From the NCBI GenBank assembly GCA_016937945.1, contig JAFGVP010000093.1, positions 1 through 64,000 on the forward strand: a stretch of 64,000 bases of DNA. Reading direction: 5' to 3'. Source of the stretch: Pontiellaceae bacterium (GTDB lineage Bacteria; Verrucomicrobiota; Kiritimatiellia; Kiritimatiellales; Pontiellaceae). Position numbers and translations under genes: made by a program. The notes beneath the pieces are model-generated. The model was not told where the DNA came from. It saw nothing but the letters and a program-made list of their open reading frames with translations, and ran no database searches. Shown piece by piece: positions 47,401 through 54,671 of this stretch (its first letter is position 1; every line of letters begins with the position of its first letter).

Positions 47401-47544
47401 CGGCATGCACAGGTTGCGCAGCCGGGCAAAAGTCAGATGGCCGGACGCATCCACGAAACCATTTGCAATCGCCTGCTCCTGCTGATGCCGGCGCATGGCC
47501 AGCTCCGTCGGAAATACCATCAGCTCTTGAACACGGTCAGGCAT
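44443..47544 (-). CDS. AddB-like PD-(D/E)XK nuclease / inactivated helicase-fold protein
   Basis: The 1,033-aa protein has an N-terminal inactive superfamily I helicase fold (VFPTELAMRRHQQEQ; LNPHDAVGLEFDLVLFAGLNEGEFP near 480-510) and a C-terminal nuclease. The nuclease has RGTIDRVDLLF, VRVLDYKGSS and CQLPVYALAAQ, the D-(D/E)xK-QxxxY pattern, at about 895-960. No Walker A is visible, as in many AddB/RexB-type subunits. The four-Cys iron-sulphur motif of AddB could not be found. AddB normally works with AddA helicase in double-strand break processing; no AddA is in the window. There is no Shine-Dalgarno before the ATG, and an inverted repeat (47553-47614) lies just upstream. Exact subfamily is uncertain. 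Confidence 0.8.
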   Translation of the reverse strand: MPDRVQELMVFPTELAMRRHQQEQAIANGFVDASGHLTFARLRNLCMPYVRLKGQRMSPVRQVLMRNQVVEVARGHFAGQGTLGEVSDAALGDVLEQLLKEMASIPGEVAHVIDWMLDRPRRHKLYQLGTLFSVWRAIIKQEGYVDALDVNAAILKLLRGNRDAWPPLLRGARRITFRSVRWLNPFEESCVLALNHTMKVRVESALPQAHSESSADRLGQRIQMQIMAEPWAAWTEDLGDAMAVDCAGLIPLEQGDRIAFSRSSGIYGEVEDLARRIAWHLQEEGLAPNRIALVVPNISVLQDIIPHVFGRFGIPYFFRRGRPVLSSPCVKAFLAWLAFPIRPERDELIDLLRNPAIHFSQSDSVVDGLLKAPPRINPESYAWLHSSGTCSGFVASEVLNERMTEPEDHFNREALQCVRGLLESLGEHAVPLNDLIDLVEELLENATVHPRESHEQGVWVLNPHDAVGLEFDLVLFAGLNEGEFPSVPGQDALLCDDERAWLRRHLEEMGRHLPVLALPKADVLFEQQSVLFLSALGMTRKRLVLSYQSADQDGNEKSPGEYFRKVWELAGWPAQETLNPCPYDQWRMQRLDDDNLFLRHLNVQQQTAPEDRMPMPGESYLTIVPLALCRARDEALQSAVALGDAAVPPSGSNEGTQPAAALEHLVSMLRIEAEREGFLDAPADERVASVYCGHIPALQNRIADWLESKNELSPTALEKLAQCRYLFLIEQVLGLRDESMADDTPDPMERGSLIHVLLKKIYTAFADGSAGLDVTPQWAVWTQNGWRRRTEGGPGAIPLAVFDAALTQEYVEFAEALVRREFDQVALGYPGIWVAEREKILTQILNFVRYDAQSCAAEGRYPALFEHRFFGESAVGLAGLRIRGTIDRVDLLFDAGGALSRVRVLDYKGSSRARRDQDAYIDEIRRNLDCQLPVYALAAQQHFFGKMNTDCSNAMTEAGYLFYERDFSKISGALKKSLVSLDAPDLLPAFLETLNKNVQRLKDGDFAVDPLIASYNDYESICRTTAVNREELD

Positions 47545-47552
47545 TTTTAATT

Positions 47553-47614
47553 AACCACAGAATACGCAGCATCCGGATCATCTCCATTTTGCGTTCTTTG
47601 TGTATTCTGCGGTT
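47553..47614. repeat. Inverted repeat AACCRCAGAATAC upstream of the AddB-like gene
   Basis: AACCACAGAATAC (47553-47565) and GTATTCTGCGGTT (47602-47614) are inverted copies with one mismatch, separated by 36 bases. Read on the minus strand, the right half is a loose 9-mer repeat (CGCAGAATA, CACAAAGAA, CGCAAAATG), and the left half on the plus strand begins similarly (CACAGAATA, CGCAGCATC). It may form a hairpin between the aminotransferase stop and the AddB-like start, or be a remnant of a small repetitive element. Confidence 0.7.
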
Positions 47615-47619
47615 CGATC

Positions 47620-48798
47620 CTATAGGTTTTCGATAAAACGCGCGATCCGCTCCATGGCTTCCTTGATGTCGTCCATCGCGGTGGCATAGGAGCAACGAAT
47701 AAATCCTTCCCCGCAGGCACCGAACGCCGTACCGGGAACACATGCCACATTCTGATCGTCCAGCAGCTTGAGGGCAAACTCTCTGGAGGTCATGCCGAAT
47801 TTACTGACATCGGCAAACGCATAGAATGCCCCGTCAGGATAAATGCACGGAATGCCCATCTGCTCGAAGGACGCATGAATAAAATTCCGGCGCTTCTTAT
47901 ATTCCGCCTTCATGTAGGCAATATCCGAGTCCGCCTTTTTCAGCGCCTCGATTGAGGCTTCCTGACTGAGAATCGGCGCGCACAGCATCGTATACTGATG
48001 AATCTTCATCATGGCTTCGGTCAGTTCCGGCGGAGCACAGGTGAATCCCATGCGGAACCCGGTCATGGCCCACGCCTTGGAAAAACCGTGCAGGTAAATG
48101 GTGCGCTCCTTCATTCCCTGCACTGAAATAAAGCTGAAGTGCTGGCGATCGTAGGTCAGTTCGTCATAGATTTCGTCGGTCAGAACAATCAGGTCGTGCT
48201 CAATGGCAAAGGCGGCAATATCCTCGACATCCTGTTGCGAAAGGGCGGCACCGGTCGGATTGTTCGGATAATTCAGAAGCAGCACCTTGGTGCGCGGAGT
48301 AACGTGTGCCTCAAGTTCAGCTCGCGTCAGACGAAATCCGTTTTCCTTTTTCGTCTGAATTGCCACCGGCGTACCATGCGCAAACTGAATCAGCGGATTA
48401 TACGAGACATAACTGGGCTCATGATAGAGCACCTCATCGCCCGGTTCAATCAGCGCACGGATTGCCAGATCCAGTCCCTCGCTGACACCGACCGTTACCA
48501 GCACCTCATCCACCGGATTATAGGCGGTGCCGGTCTTCTTCTCGACATACTGGGCAATACCCCGCCGCAGGGCAAGCAGCCCCATGTTGGAGGTATAGCT
48601 GGTAACACCGCGCTCAAGCGCCAGCATGGCGGCGTCGCGAATATGCCAAGGCGTCACAAAATCAGGCTCGCCAATGCCGAGACTGATCACATCCTCGCGG
48701 GAGCTTACAATATCAAAAAAGTCACGGATACCGGACCGAGGGATTTCACGAACCGTTTTTGTAATCCGGTTACGGAGAGACTTTGAGTCGTTCATCAT
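47620..48798 (-). CDS. Class I/II aminotransferase (aspartate-aminotransferase superfamily)
   Basis: The 392-aa fold type I PLP enzyme has LLNYPNNPTGAALS (near 176-189), VLTDEIYDELTYD and the PLP-lysine region LHGFSKAWAMTGFRMGF (near 232-248). Many such enzymes beside an Lrp regulator act on aromatic, branched or aspartate-type amino acids; substrate cannot be assigned from sequence. The start overlaps the Lrp gene end by 29 bases, so the two are co-expressed and the regulator may respond to its substrate. The two tandem ATGs (MM) leave the exact start open. Confidence 0.92.
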   Translation of the reverse strand: MMNDSKSLRNRITKTVREIPRSGIRDFFDIVSSREDVISLGIGEPDFVTPWHIRDAAMLALERGVTSYTSNMGLLALRRGIAQYVEKKTGTAYNPVDEVLVTVGVSEGLDLAIRALIEPGDEVLYHEPSYVSYNPLIQFAHGTPVAIQTKKENGFRLTRAELEAHVTPRTKVLLLNYPNNPTGAALSQQDVEDIAAFAIEHDLIVLTDEIYDELTYDRQHFSFISVQGMKERTIYLHGFSKAWAMTGFRMGFTCAPPELTEAMMKIHQYTMLCAPILSQEASIEALKKADSDIAYMKAEYKKRRNFIHASFEQMGIPCIYPDGAFYAFADVSKFGMTSREFALKLLDDQNVACVPGTAFGACGEGFIRCSYATAMDDIKEAMERIARFIENL

Positions 48799-49249
48799 CC
48801 TCCCCCGTGTGCATGAGAATGCCGCTTTGCTTATAGGTCTTCATCATGAAATGCGTGGCCGTTGAGGTGATGCCCTGCATCGTGGAGAGCTTTTCGCTCA
48901 CGAAACTGAACGACTCCTGCATGGTTCTTCCCTTGATAAACAGCAATAGGTCAAAACCTCCGGACATCAGGAATACAGAATCGACCTCCGGAAATCGGCT
49001 GATCCGGTCGGCAATACGATCAAAACCACCTTCACTCTCCGGCGTTACTTTAACTTCTATTACCGTGGTCACCAGCGATGCATCCAGCTTTTCTTCATTT
49101 ACGACGGCCTGATAGGCACGAATGACGCCTTCCTTTTCATACGCAGCAATCTGCTGTTTTACCTCATCGATGGAAAGACCCAGCATCTTGGACAGGTTTT
49201 CCGGTGATTCGAGGGCATTCTGTTTAAGCAGTTCGAGCAGTTCGTTCAT
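48770..49249 (-). CDS. Lrp/AsnC family transcriptional regulator
   Basis: This 159-aa protein has an N-terminal winged helix-turn-helix (NLSKMLGLSIDEVKQQIAAYEKEGVIRAYQAVV, residues about 19-51) and a C-terminal RAM ligand-binding domain with SVFLMSGGFDLLLFIKG (near 92-108). Such regulators form octamers and respond to amino acids. The C-terminus is extended by about 20 residues past the RAM core. It is upstream of and overlaps the aminotransferase gene, a common genome context for local Lrp-type regulators. Confidence 0.93.
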   Translation of the reverse strand: MNELLELLKQNALESPENLSKMLGLSIDEVKQQIAAYEKEGVIRAYQAVVNEEKLDASLVTTVIEVKVTPESEGGFDRIADRISRFPEVDSVFLMSGGFDLLLFIKGRTMQESFSFVSEKLSTMQGITSTATHFMMKTYKQSGILMHTGEDDERLKVSP

Positions 49250-49313
49250 GACGTTTACCCCTTAGGTTAAAAATTCGATAGAGTTTAGCGGTTTGCACGG
49301 CCCCGACCAAATC

Positions 49314-49341
49314 AAAAAAAACGCCCCGCAGGACGGGGCGT
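49314..49341 (-). terminator. Rho-independent terminator after the outer-membrane protein gene
   Basis: A perfect 8-bp stem (ACGCCCCG with CGGGGCGT, loop of 5) is followed by eight T on the minus strand, 24 bases past the stop. Confidence 0.94.
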
Positions 49342-49364
49342 TTGATCTTGGCCGGAATCTTCAA

Positions 49365-50186
49365 TTAGAAGTCGTAAGCCACATTGACGCCGCCCCAGAT
49401 TTTTTCCTTGGCGTCGTAGATGCCGCGCGCCGCGTCTTCAATCGCGCCGCCTTCGAGCATGGTGTAGGTCAGGTTGAAGGACGCCGTAACGCTGTCCGTC
49501 AGAGCATAGTCAACCGTACCGTAGAAGTTATAGTCGTTGAATCCTGCTTCCTGCGAGGAAGCAGGACCATTCGGGAAGTAAAAGTCGTTGTAGGACGTGT
49601 TGCCGTAACCCATGGAAACACCACCGGAAACCTTCAGGTATTCGCTGACTTCGTACGGAGCACAAACGTCGATCAGGACATACGTTCCACGAGCTTCATC
49701 CACATCACCGAAAAGCGTAACGGACGGAATGACCGGAACAACGAGGTCTTCGAAGGTAGTGATCGCACCGTTAACAAACACTTCGGAAGTCGACTCAACA
49801 CCGGTGTTCGGGAACGTGTAGTGCGTGGCACCGACAACGATTTCCATGTCGCTCAGGTTGAAAGGAACATTGTAGGCCAGCGAGAAATCGATTTCAGAAA
49901 AATCGCTCGATACGCCACCGCAGTCTTTTCCTGCCAGATTGTAGTTACCCCAGACGTTCAGGCTGAAGCCCATATGGGAAACCGTGATCTGCGGCTGCAG
50001 AACGGCGTCGTTATTATAAACCTGACCACGCCATACATATGAGGAAAGAAGTGCAGCTTCAGCCGTAACTTCGGGTTCAGGCGTGTTGCCGGCCGGAGGC
50101 AGCCCCGTAACGCTCATCTCTCCCTGAGCACCTGCAATACCTGCAGCCATTACAGCAGCAAAACCAACTGTCATCAATTTATTCAT
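49365..50186 (-). CDS. TorF/TIGR02001-like outer-membrane beta-barrel protein
   Basis: From ATG 50184-50186, preceded by GGAGGAG, the protein is 273 aa; an 18-residue upstream extension is rejected. It has a signal peptide (about 1-20, MNKLMTVGFAAVMAAGIAGAQG). Then EVTAEAALLSSYVWRGQVYNNDAVLQPQITVS and alternating beta strands follow, ending KIWGGVNVAYDF with the terminal Phe of an outer-membrane barrel. The SSYVWRG motif is typical of the TIGR02001 family. Function in the family is unknown. It is a single-gene unit with a strong terminator, suggesting high expression. Confidence 0.75.
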   Translation of the reverse strand: MNKLMTVGFAAVMAAGIAGAQGEMSVTGLPPAGNTPEPEVTAEAALLSSYVWRGQVYNNDAVLQPQITVSHMGFSLNVWGNYNLAGKDCGGVSSDFSEIDFSLAYNVPFNLSDMEIVVGATHYTFPNTGVESTSEVFVNGAITTFEDLVVPVIPSVTLFGDVDEARGTYVLIDVCAPYEVSEYLKVSGGVSMGYGNTSYNDFYFPNGPASSQEAGFNDYNFYGTVDYALTDSVTASFNLTYTMLEGGAIEDAARGIYDAKEKIWGGVNVAYDF

Positions 50187-50323
50187 TAGACGCACTCCTC
50201 CAGTTAACCTCAATATTCCATACCGCGCCCATCGCGGCATTTGAAAAAGATCCGCTTACGATACACGTGCACCTGCACGTTGCAACCCCTTTTTAAGGCA
50301 ATATAACAGCGGAACAGATGTCC

Positions 50324-52297
50324 TTATTTCACCGCCGCACCCGGCCCGATTTCGCCATCCACCGTCACCAGTTTAAGGGTCTCTCCGCAGGAGGCTGCAA
50401 GCAGCATTCCCTGCGACTCAACCCCGCGCAATTTGGCAGGCTTCAGGTTGGCCACCACAACGATCGTTTTTCCGATCAATGACTCCGGCGCATAGTGCAG
50501 CGCAATGCCGGCAACGATCTGCCGCTTCTCGCTGCCAAGATCGACCTGCAGTTTCAGCAGTTTGTCGGCTCCCTCGATGCGTTCCGCCTCCAGAATCACC
50601 GCCGTCTTCATACTGACCGCCATCACCTGATCAAAAGTAATCAGCCCGTCGCCAACCGGTTGCTCAGGCTTTTGGGGTTCCGTTTTTTTCTTTTCCTGTT
50701 TCTTTTTCTCCGGCTTTGGTGCCGCCGGCGCCTCTTCCTTCTTTTCCAGCTCGATGCGCGGGAACAGGGCGCCCGGCTGGGAAATTTCTGAACCGGGAAC
50801 CAGCACACCGAATTCGATCAGGCGGCCCAGATGCGGACGCGCATCGCTCATGCCGAGTGCCGTACGGAGCTCCAGCATCTTGGCCGGCATGACCGGATAG
50901 AGCAGCGCCGCACAGACCCGCAGGCATTCCGCCGCCGTGTAGAGGCAATGGGCAATCTGCGCTTCCGTCCCCTCTTCCTTGGCAAGACTCCAGGGAGCGC
51001 GTTCCTGCAGATAGACATTAATCTTGCGGACGCCGGCCATGACAGCTGCCACAGAACCGTCCAGCTTCATATCGCTGATCATCGGTCCCATGGATTCCGC
51101 AGCCGCAACCACATCTTTCCAGAGTGCGTCTTCCATCGAAGTATCGATCCCTTCCGGCGCCGGAGTCGGCATTTTTCCATCGCAATAGCGGGAAATCATG
51201 CTCAGCACTCGGCTGGTCACATTACCAAGGTCGTTCGCAAGGTCGGAGTTGTAGCGCTTGACGAACGACTCTTCGGTAAAGGAGGCGTCCTGCCCCAGCG
51301 TCATCTCGGCAATCAGGAAATAACGGAACGCGTCGACGCCGCAGCGATCGATCATGTCCATGGGATTCACGACGTTGCCGAGCGACTTGCTCATTTTGGT
51401 CCGGCCCGTCAGCCACCAGCCATGCGCAAAGATGGACTGCGGCATTTCCACGCCCATGGCCTTGAGCATGGTCGGCCAGTAAACCGTATGCGTCGTCAGG
51501 ATATCTTTTCCGATCAGGTGGCAGGAACAGGGCCACCACTGCTTAAACTGCTCCTCATTGGAGCGGTAGCCGACGGCGGAAATATAGTTGATCAGTGCAT
51601 CGAACCAGACATAAGTCACGAAATCCTGATCGAACGGCAGCTCAATTCCCCACGCCAGCCGCGACTTCGGACGCGAAATACAGAGATCCTGCAACTCCTT
51701 GTTCTTCAGAAAGCCGAGCGTTTCGTTCGCCCGGAACGACGGCTGAATAAAACCGGGATGATCTTCGATATATTTGATAAGCCAATCCTGATACTTGCTC
51801 ATGCGGAAGAAATAGTTGGATTCGACGATCGAATCCACCTTGCGGCCGCACTCGGGGCAGTTGCCGTCCAACAGATCCTTTTCCGTAAAGAAGCGTTCGC
51901 AGCCGACGCAGTACCAGCCTTCATACTCGGCCCTGTAGATTTCATCGCGATCAAACAGGTCCTGCAGGGTTTCCTGCACCACGGTTTTATGGCGCGGCTC
52001 GGTGGTCCGGATAAAATCGTCGTGCGTGATTTCGAGGCGCTTCCACAGCTCCTGAAAACGGACCACCGTCTGGTCGCACTGTTCCTGCGGCGTAATCCCA
52101 TTGGCATCAGCCGCCTGCTGCACCTTCTGTCCGTGCTCGTCGGTCCCCGTCAGGAAATGGGTCGGCACATCGAGCAAACGGTGATAGTTGGCCAGTACAT
52201 CCGCCAGAATGGTCGTGTAGGAATGGCCGATATGCGGCTTGTCGTTCACATAATAAATCGGCGTTGTTACATAGTATTTAGATGGTTTTTCACTCAT
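50324..52297 (-). CDS. metG: Methionyl-tRNA synthetase
   Basis: The 657-aa enzyme starts at ATG 52295-52297 (MSEKPSKYYVTTPIYYVNDKPHIGH); a 20-residue upstream extension is not conserved-looking. It has a zinc knuckle CVGC...CPEC (about 129-150), KMSKS (near 300) and an anticodon-binding helical domain. A charged Lys/Pro/Glu linker (near 525-550) leads to a C-terminal tRNA-binding OB domain (ITFDQVMAVSMKTAVILEAERIEGADKLLKLQVDLG), found in dimeric MetRS. It charges initiator and elongator tRNA-Met. Confidence 0.97.
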   Translation of the reverse strand: MSEKPSKYYVTTPIYYVNDKPHIGHSYTTILADVLANYHRLLDVPTHFLTGTDEHGQKVQQAADANGITPQEQCDQTVVRFQELWKRLEITHDDFIRTTEPRHKTVVQETLQDLFDRDEIYRAEYEGWYCVGCERFFTEKDLLDGNCPECGRKVDSIVESNYFFRMSKYQDWLIKYIEDHPGFIQPSFRANETLGFLKNKELQDLCISRPKSRLAWGIELPFDQDFVTYVWFDALINYISAVGYRSNEEQFKQWWPCSCHLIGKDILTTHTVYWPTMLKAMGVEMPQSIFAHGWWLTGRTKMSKSLGNVVNPMDMIDRCGVDAFRYFLIAEMTLGQDASFTEESFVKRYNSDLANDLGNVTSRVLSMISRYCDGKMPTPAPEGIDTSMEDALWKDVVAAAESMGPMISDMKLDGSVAAVMAGVRKINVYLQERAPWSLAKEEGTEAQIAHCLYTAAECLRVCAALLYPVMPAKMLELRTALGMSDARPHLGRLIEFGVLVPGSEISQPGALFPRIELEKKEEAPAAPKPEKKKQEKKKTEPQKPEQPVGDGLITFDQVMAVSMKTAVILEAERIEGADKLLKLQVDLGSEKRQIVAGIALHYAPESLIGKTIVVVANLKPAKLRGVESQGMLLAASCGETLKLVTVDGEIGPGAAVK

Positions 52298-52336
52298 GGG
52301 AACATCTCTTCTTCCGTTTTGAAAATCGAAGCAGGG

Positions 52337-52364
52337 ATGATAGGCAGAACCCCGCAAGATACAA
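52337..52364 (-). promoter_or_regulatory. Candidate promoter for metG
   Basis: On the minus strand TTGTAT (52359-52364) and TATCAT (52337-52342) are 16 bases apart, about 40 bases before the metG ATG, in the 107-base divergent gap with hisA. The match is moderate. Confidence 0.4.
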
Positions 52365-52404
52365 GCGTTGAATTGCCTGCCACTCCTGATGTAAAACCTG
52401 CGTC

Positions 52405-53172
52405 ATGAAATTCAGACCCTGCATAGACCTGCACAACGGAAAAGTGAAACAGATTGTCGGCGGCTCCCTTCAGGACGGCAAGGATCCGGAAACCAATTTT
52501 GTTTCCGAGAACACACCGGCCTGGTATGCCGATCTATACCGGGCGGACAACCTGACCGGCGGCCACGTGATTAAACTGGGGCCGGACAATGATGCCGCCG
52601 CGCGTGAAGCGCTGGCGGCCTGGCCCGGCGGCCTGCAGGTCGGAGGAGGCATAACCGCCGAAAACGCCGCGAAATGGCTGGATGCCGGTGCCTCGCACGT
52701 AATCGTCACCTCCTACCTTTTCCGTGACCGCCAGCTCGATCCCATCCGGCTCGACATGCTGCTCAAGGCCGTCGGCAAGGAACGCCTGGTGCTCGACCTG
52801 AGCTGCCGGAAAAGGGATGGCGAATACTATGTGGTCGTCGATCGATGGCAGACTTTTACCAATATGATCGTCAACGAGCATTCGTTGAAAAAGCTTTCGG
52901 CTTACTGCGCTGAATTCCTGATTCACGGGGTGGACGTGGAAGGGAAGCAACAGGGAATGGACGAGGCGCTCATTGCGCTATTGGCCGAACATTCGCCGAT
53001 TCCCTGTGTTTATGCCGGCGGCGTCCGCTGCTTTGAGGATCTCGAAAAGCTGGATCAAGCCGGTGCCGGACGGATCGACGTCACCATTGGATCGGCTCTC
53101 GACCTGTTTGGCGGAAGCATGTCCTACCGCGAAGTCGTCGACTACTGCAGCAGCAGCAGCGATTCCAGATAG
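52405..53172 (+). CDS. hisA: Eukaryote-type phosphoribosylformimino-AICAR-phosphate isomerase (HIS6-like HisA)
   Basis: The 255-aa TIM-barrel protein resembles fungal HIS6, not standard bacterial HisA, along its length. Characteristic segments are CIDLHNGKVKQIVGGSL (6-22), TNFVSENTPAWYA, HVIKLGPDNDAAAREAL, LVLDLSCRK, EFLIHGVDVEG, VYAGGVRCFEDL and IGSALDLFGG. It performs the Amadori isomerisation at the fourth step of histidine synthesis. No other his gene is nearby. No clear Shine-Dalgarno precedes the ATG. Its 3' end overlaps the cupin gene tail-to-tail by 31 bases; the last ten residues (YCSSSSDSR) lie in that overlap. The bacterial occurrence may be ancient lateral transfer. Confidence 0.9.
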   Translation: MKFRPCIDLHNGKVKQIVGGSLQDGKDPETNFVSENTPAWYADLYRADNLTGGHVIKLGPDNDAAAREALAAWPGGLQVGGGITAENAAKWLDAGASHVIVTSYLFRDRQLDPIRLDMLLKAVGKERLVLDLSCRKRDGEYYVVVDRWQTFTNMIVNEHSLKKLSAYCAEFLIHGVDVEGKQQGMDEALIALLAEHSPIPCVYAGGVRCFEDLEKLDQAGAGRIDVTIGSALDLFGGSMSYREVVDYCSSSSDSR

Positions 53173-53651
53173 GCTTCGGCATCGACGCTGCACTCCTCCG
53201 GCGCCCAGACGGCAAACTCCTTATCGGCAGCCGGATCATATGGACCAGGCTTGACCTCAAACAATACCGTATCCGGCTCCATCGCAATAAAGCTGTGAAA
53301 AATTCCGCCGGCCGAATCGATTCCCGGCCGGCCGTATTCGGTTCCAAGGCGTACGCGGTCAAGCACGGCGCCGGACTCACTAAAGGTGAGATAGAGAATA
53401 GACCCGCGCAGCACGATGATGCTTTCTGCACGGTCCGGCGCGTGGCGGTGCGGACGGATATAGGTCCCCGGCTGCAGGCAGTTAAGCATGCGCTGAAGCA
53501 CGTCTTCCGGCGTGTAATGAATCGACTGAATCATGCGTTTACGCGGACTCTCCCGTGACGCCCGGGTTACGGCTTCCAGCAGTTTTTCATCCAGCACGTT
53601 GACGCCCGGTGAAAGCGGCGGCATCGCCATGGGATATGGGTCATTGTTCAT
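53142..53651 (-). CDS. WbuC-type cupin-fold metalloprotein
   Basis: This 169-aa protein has a cupin core with RPHRHAPDRAESIIVLRGSI (about 68-87, metal ligands H-x-H and E) and GIFHSFIAMEPDTVLFEVKPGPYDP (about 118-142). The pattern fits the WbuC family, first seen in O-antigen clusters, whose reaction is unknown. An LLDEKLLEAVTRA-type N-terminal helix and PRKRMIQSIHYTPEDVLQRMLN are also as in WbuC. It has a GGAGATG ribosome-binding site and is convergent with hisA. No O-antigen genes are adjacent. Confidence 0.8.
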   Translation of the reverse strand: MNNDPYPMAMPPLSPGVNVLDEKLLEAVTRASRESPRKRMIQSIHYTPEDVLQRMLNCLQPGTYIRPHRHAPDRAESIIVLRGSILYLTFSESGAVLDRVRLGTEYGRPGIDSAGGIFHSFIAMEPDTVLFEVKPGPYDPAADKEFAVWAPEECSVDAEAYLESLLLLQ

Positions 53652-53685
53652 TCGACATCTCCTTCAATTGGTTTCCCGGAGCATG

Positions 53686-53713
53686 AAAAAACCGCCCTGC
53701 TTTCGCAAGGCGG
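53686..53713 (-). terminator. Rho-independent terminator after the DUF481 gene
   Basis: A 9-bp stem (arms 53705-53713 and 53692-53700, one mismatch, 4-base loop) is followed by six T on the minus strand, 28 bases past the stop. Confidence 0.9.
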
Positions 53714-53741
53714 CAATACGGACCGGTCATGTGACCCCGAA

Positions 53742-54476
53742 TTACAGAATCGAATAACTCAGGCCTGCAATCACGGTGGTATCGGTATGCTGGGTCGTAG
53801 CGGTATCCGGAATATTGTCATACTCCTCGCGCAGCTCGACGAAGAGTGAAAGCTTGGCGTTCAGTTTGCTCTTCACTCCGGTCACCAGCAGGCCGTTTCC
53901 GTCCTGTTCATTCTCCAGATCGGCACTGTATTCCATATTAAGGTAGTAGCTCGCCGTATCGCTGATATCCCAAAGGAAATTAGCAGCCGCGCGCCACTCA
54001 CCAAAGGTACGCTCGTCATTCTGCGTGCGTTCGTACACTTCGTTCAAGCCCACGCTGGTATCGAGCTTCATCTTATCCTTATTGATGAAATAGTAACCGA
54101 GATTAGGACCGACCTTGATACGGGCATTGATCTCTTTGATCGCATCATGGTAACCCTCGGAAAAGACGCCGCCATACAGGTTTTTACCGGCAAACTTATG
54201 CCGATAATCGGACTGCGCACGCAGCTGGCCTTCCGTCTGCTCGCCCTCGGTTTTGCCCTGCTCGCCATGCAGGCTGTTGATCCAGTCGTTTTCCGGCGCA
54301 AAACGGTCTGCCTTGAAATCCACCGTGTAGAGGGTTTTATCCGTGTTACCCGCCTTGTAGGTGGCACCCAGCGACACGCTGCTCTTCCAGGTTACTTCCG
54401 GGGCTTCGCCTTCCGCCATTCCCATCAGCGGCAGTGCCAGCACCACACCTGCAATAATTCCATTCATCATCCTCAT
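53742..54476 (-). CDS. DUF481 (YdiY-like) outer-membrane barrel protein
   Basis: ATG at 54474-54476 follows AAGGAG by 7 bases and is preferred to an adjacent GTG. The 244-aa protein has a short signal peptide (about 1-21) and DUF481 features: WKSSVSLGATYKAGNTDKTLYTVDFKADR, DYRHKFAGKNLYGGVFSEGYHDAI, and the C-terminal TTVIAGLSYSIL. Such proteins form a C-terminal barrel of alternating strands in the outer membrane. The family is associated with salt or acid stress in Salmonella, but the molecular role is unknown. It is a single-gene unit with its own terminator. Confidence 0.88.
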   Translation of the reverse strand: MRMMNGIIAGVVLALPLMGMAEGEAPEVTWKSSVSLGATYKAGNTDKTLYTVDFKADRFAPENDWINSLHGEQGKTEGEQTEGQLRAQSDYRHKFAGKNLYGGVFSEGYHDAIKEINARIKVGPNLGYYFINKDKMKLDTSVGLNEVYERTQNDERTFGEWRAAANFLWDISDTASYYLNMEYSADLENEQDGNGLLVTGVKSKLNAKLSLFVELREEYDNIPDTATTQHTDTTVIAGLSYSIL

Positions 54477-54671
54477 CACACATCTCCTTCAATTAATGTG
54501 CCGCAAAACTAGTAAAGGCCCTGCAGACATTCAATCTCTTTATCCCGCCGAAGAGCGGCCGGACCCTCGAATTGAATCAGGCGACAATGCTTATACTTGA
54601 ATCTTGCAACCAGACATGCATTCATCAAAATCGAGGGACTTAAAACCAGTGATAAATGGAGAGGTCTGACC

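Noticed and set aside
47608-47620. tRNA T-loop-like GGTTCGATCC
   Set aside because: No flanking stem or other tRNA arms; it lies in the repeat and the aminotransferase 3' end.
50831-52408. 525-aa frame on the plus strand over metG
   Set aside because: Antisense shadow with no family pattern.
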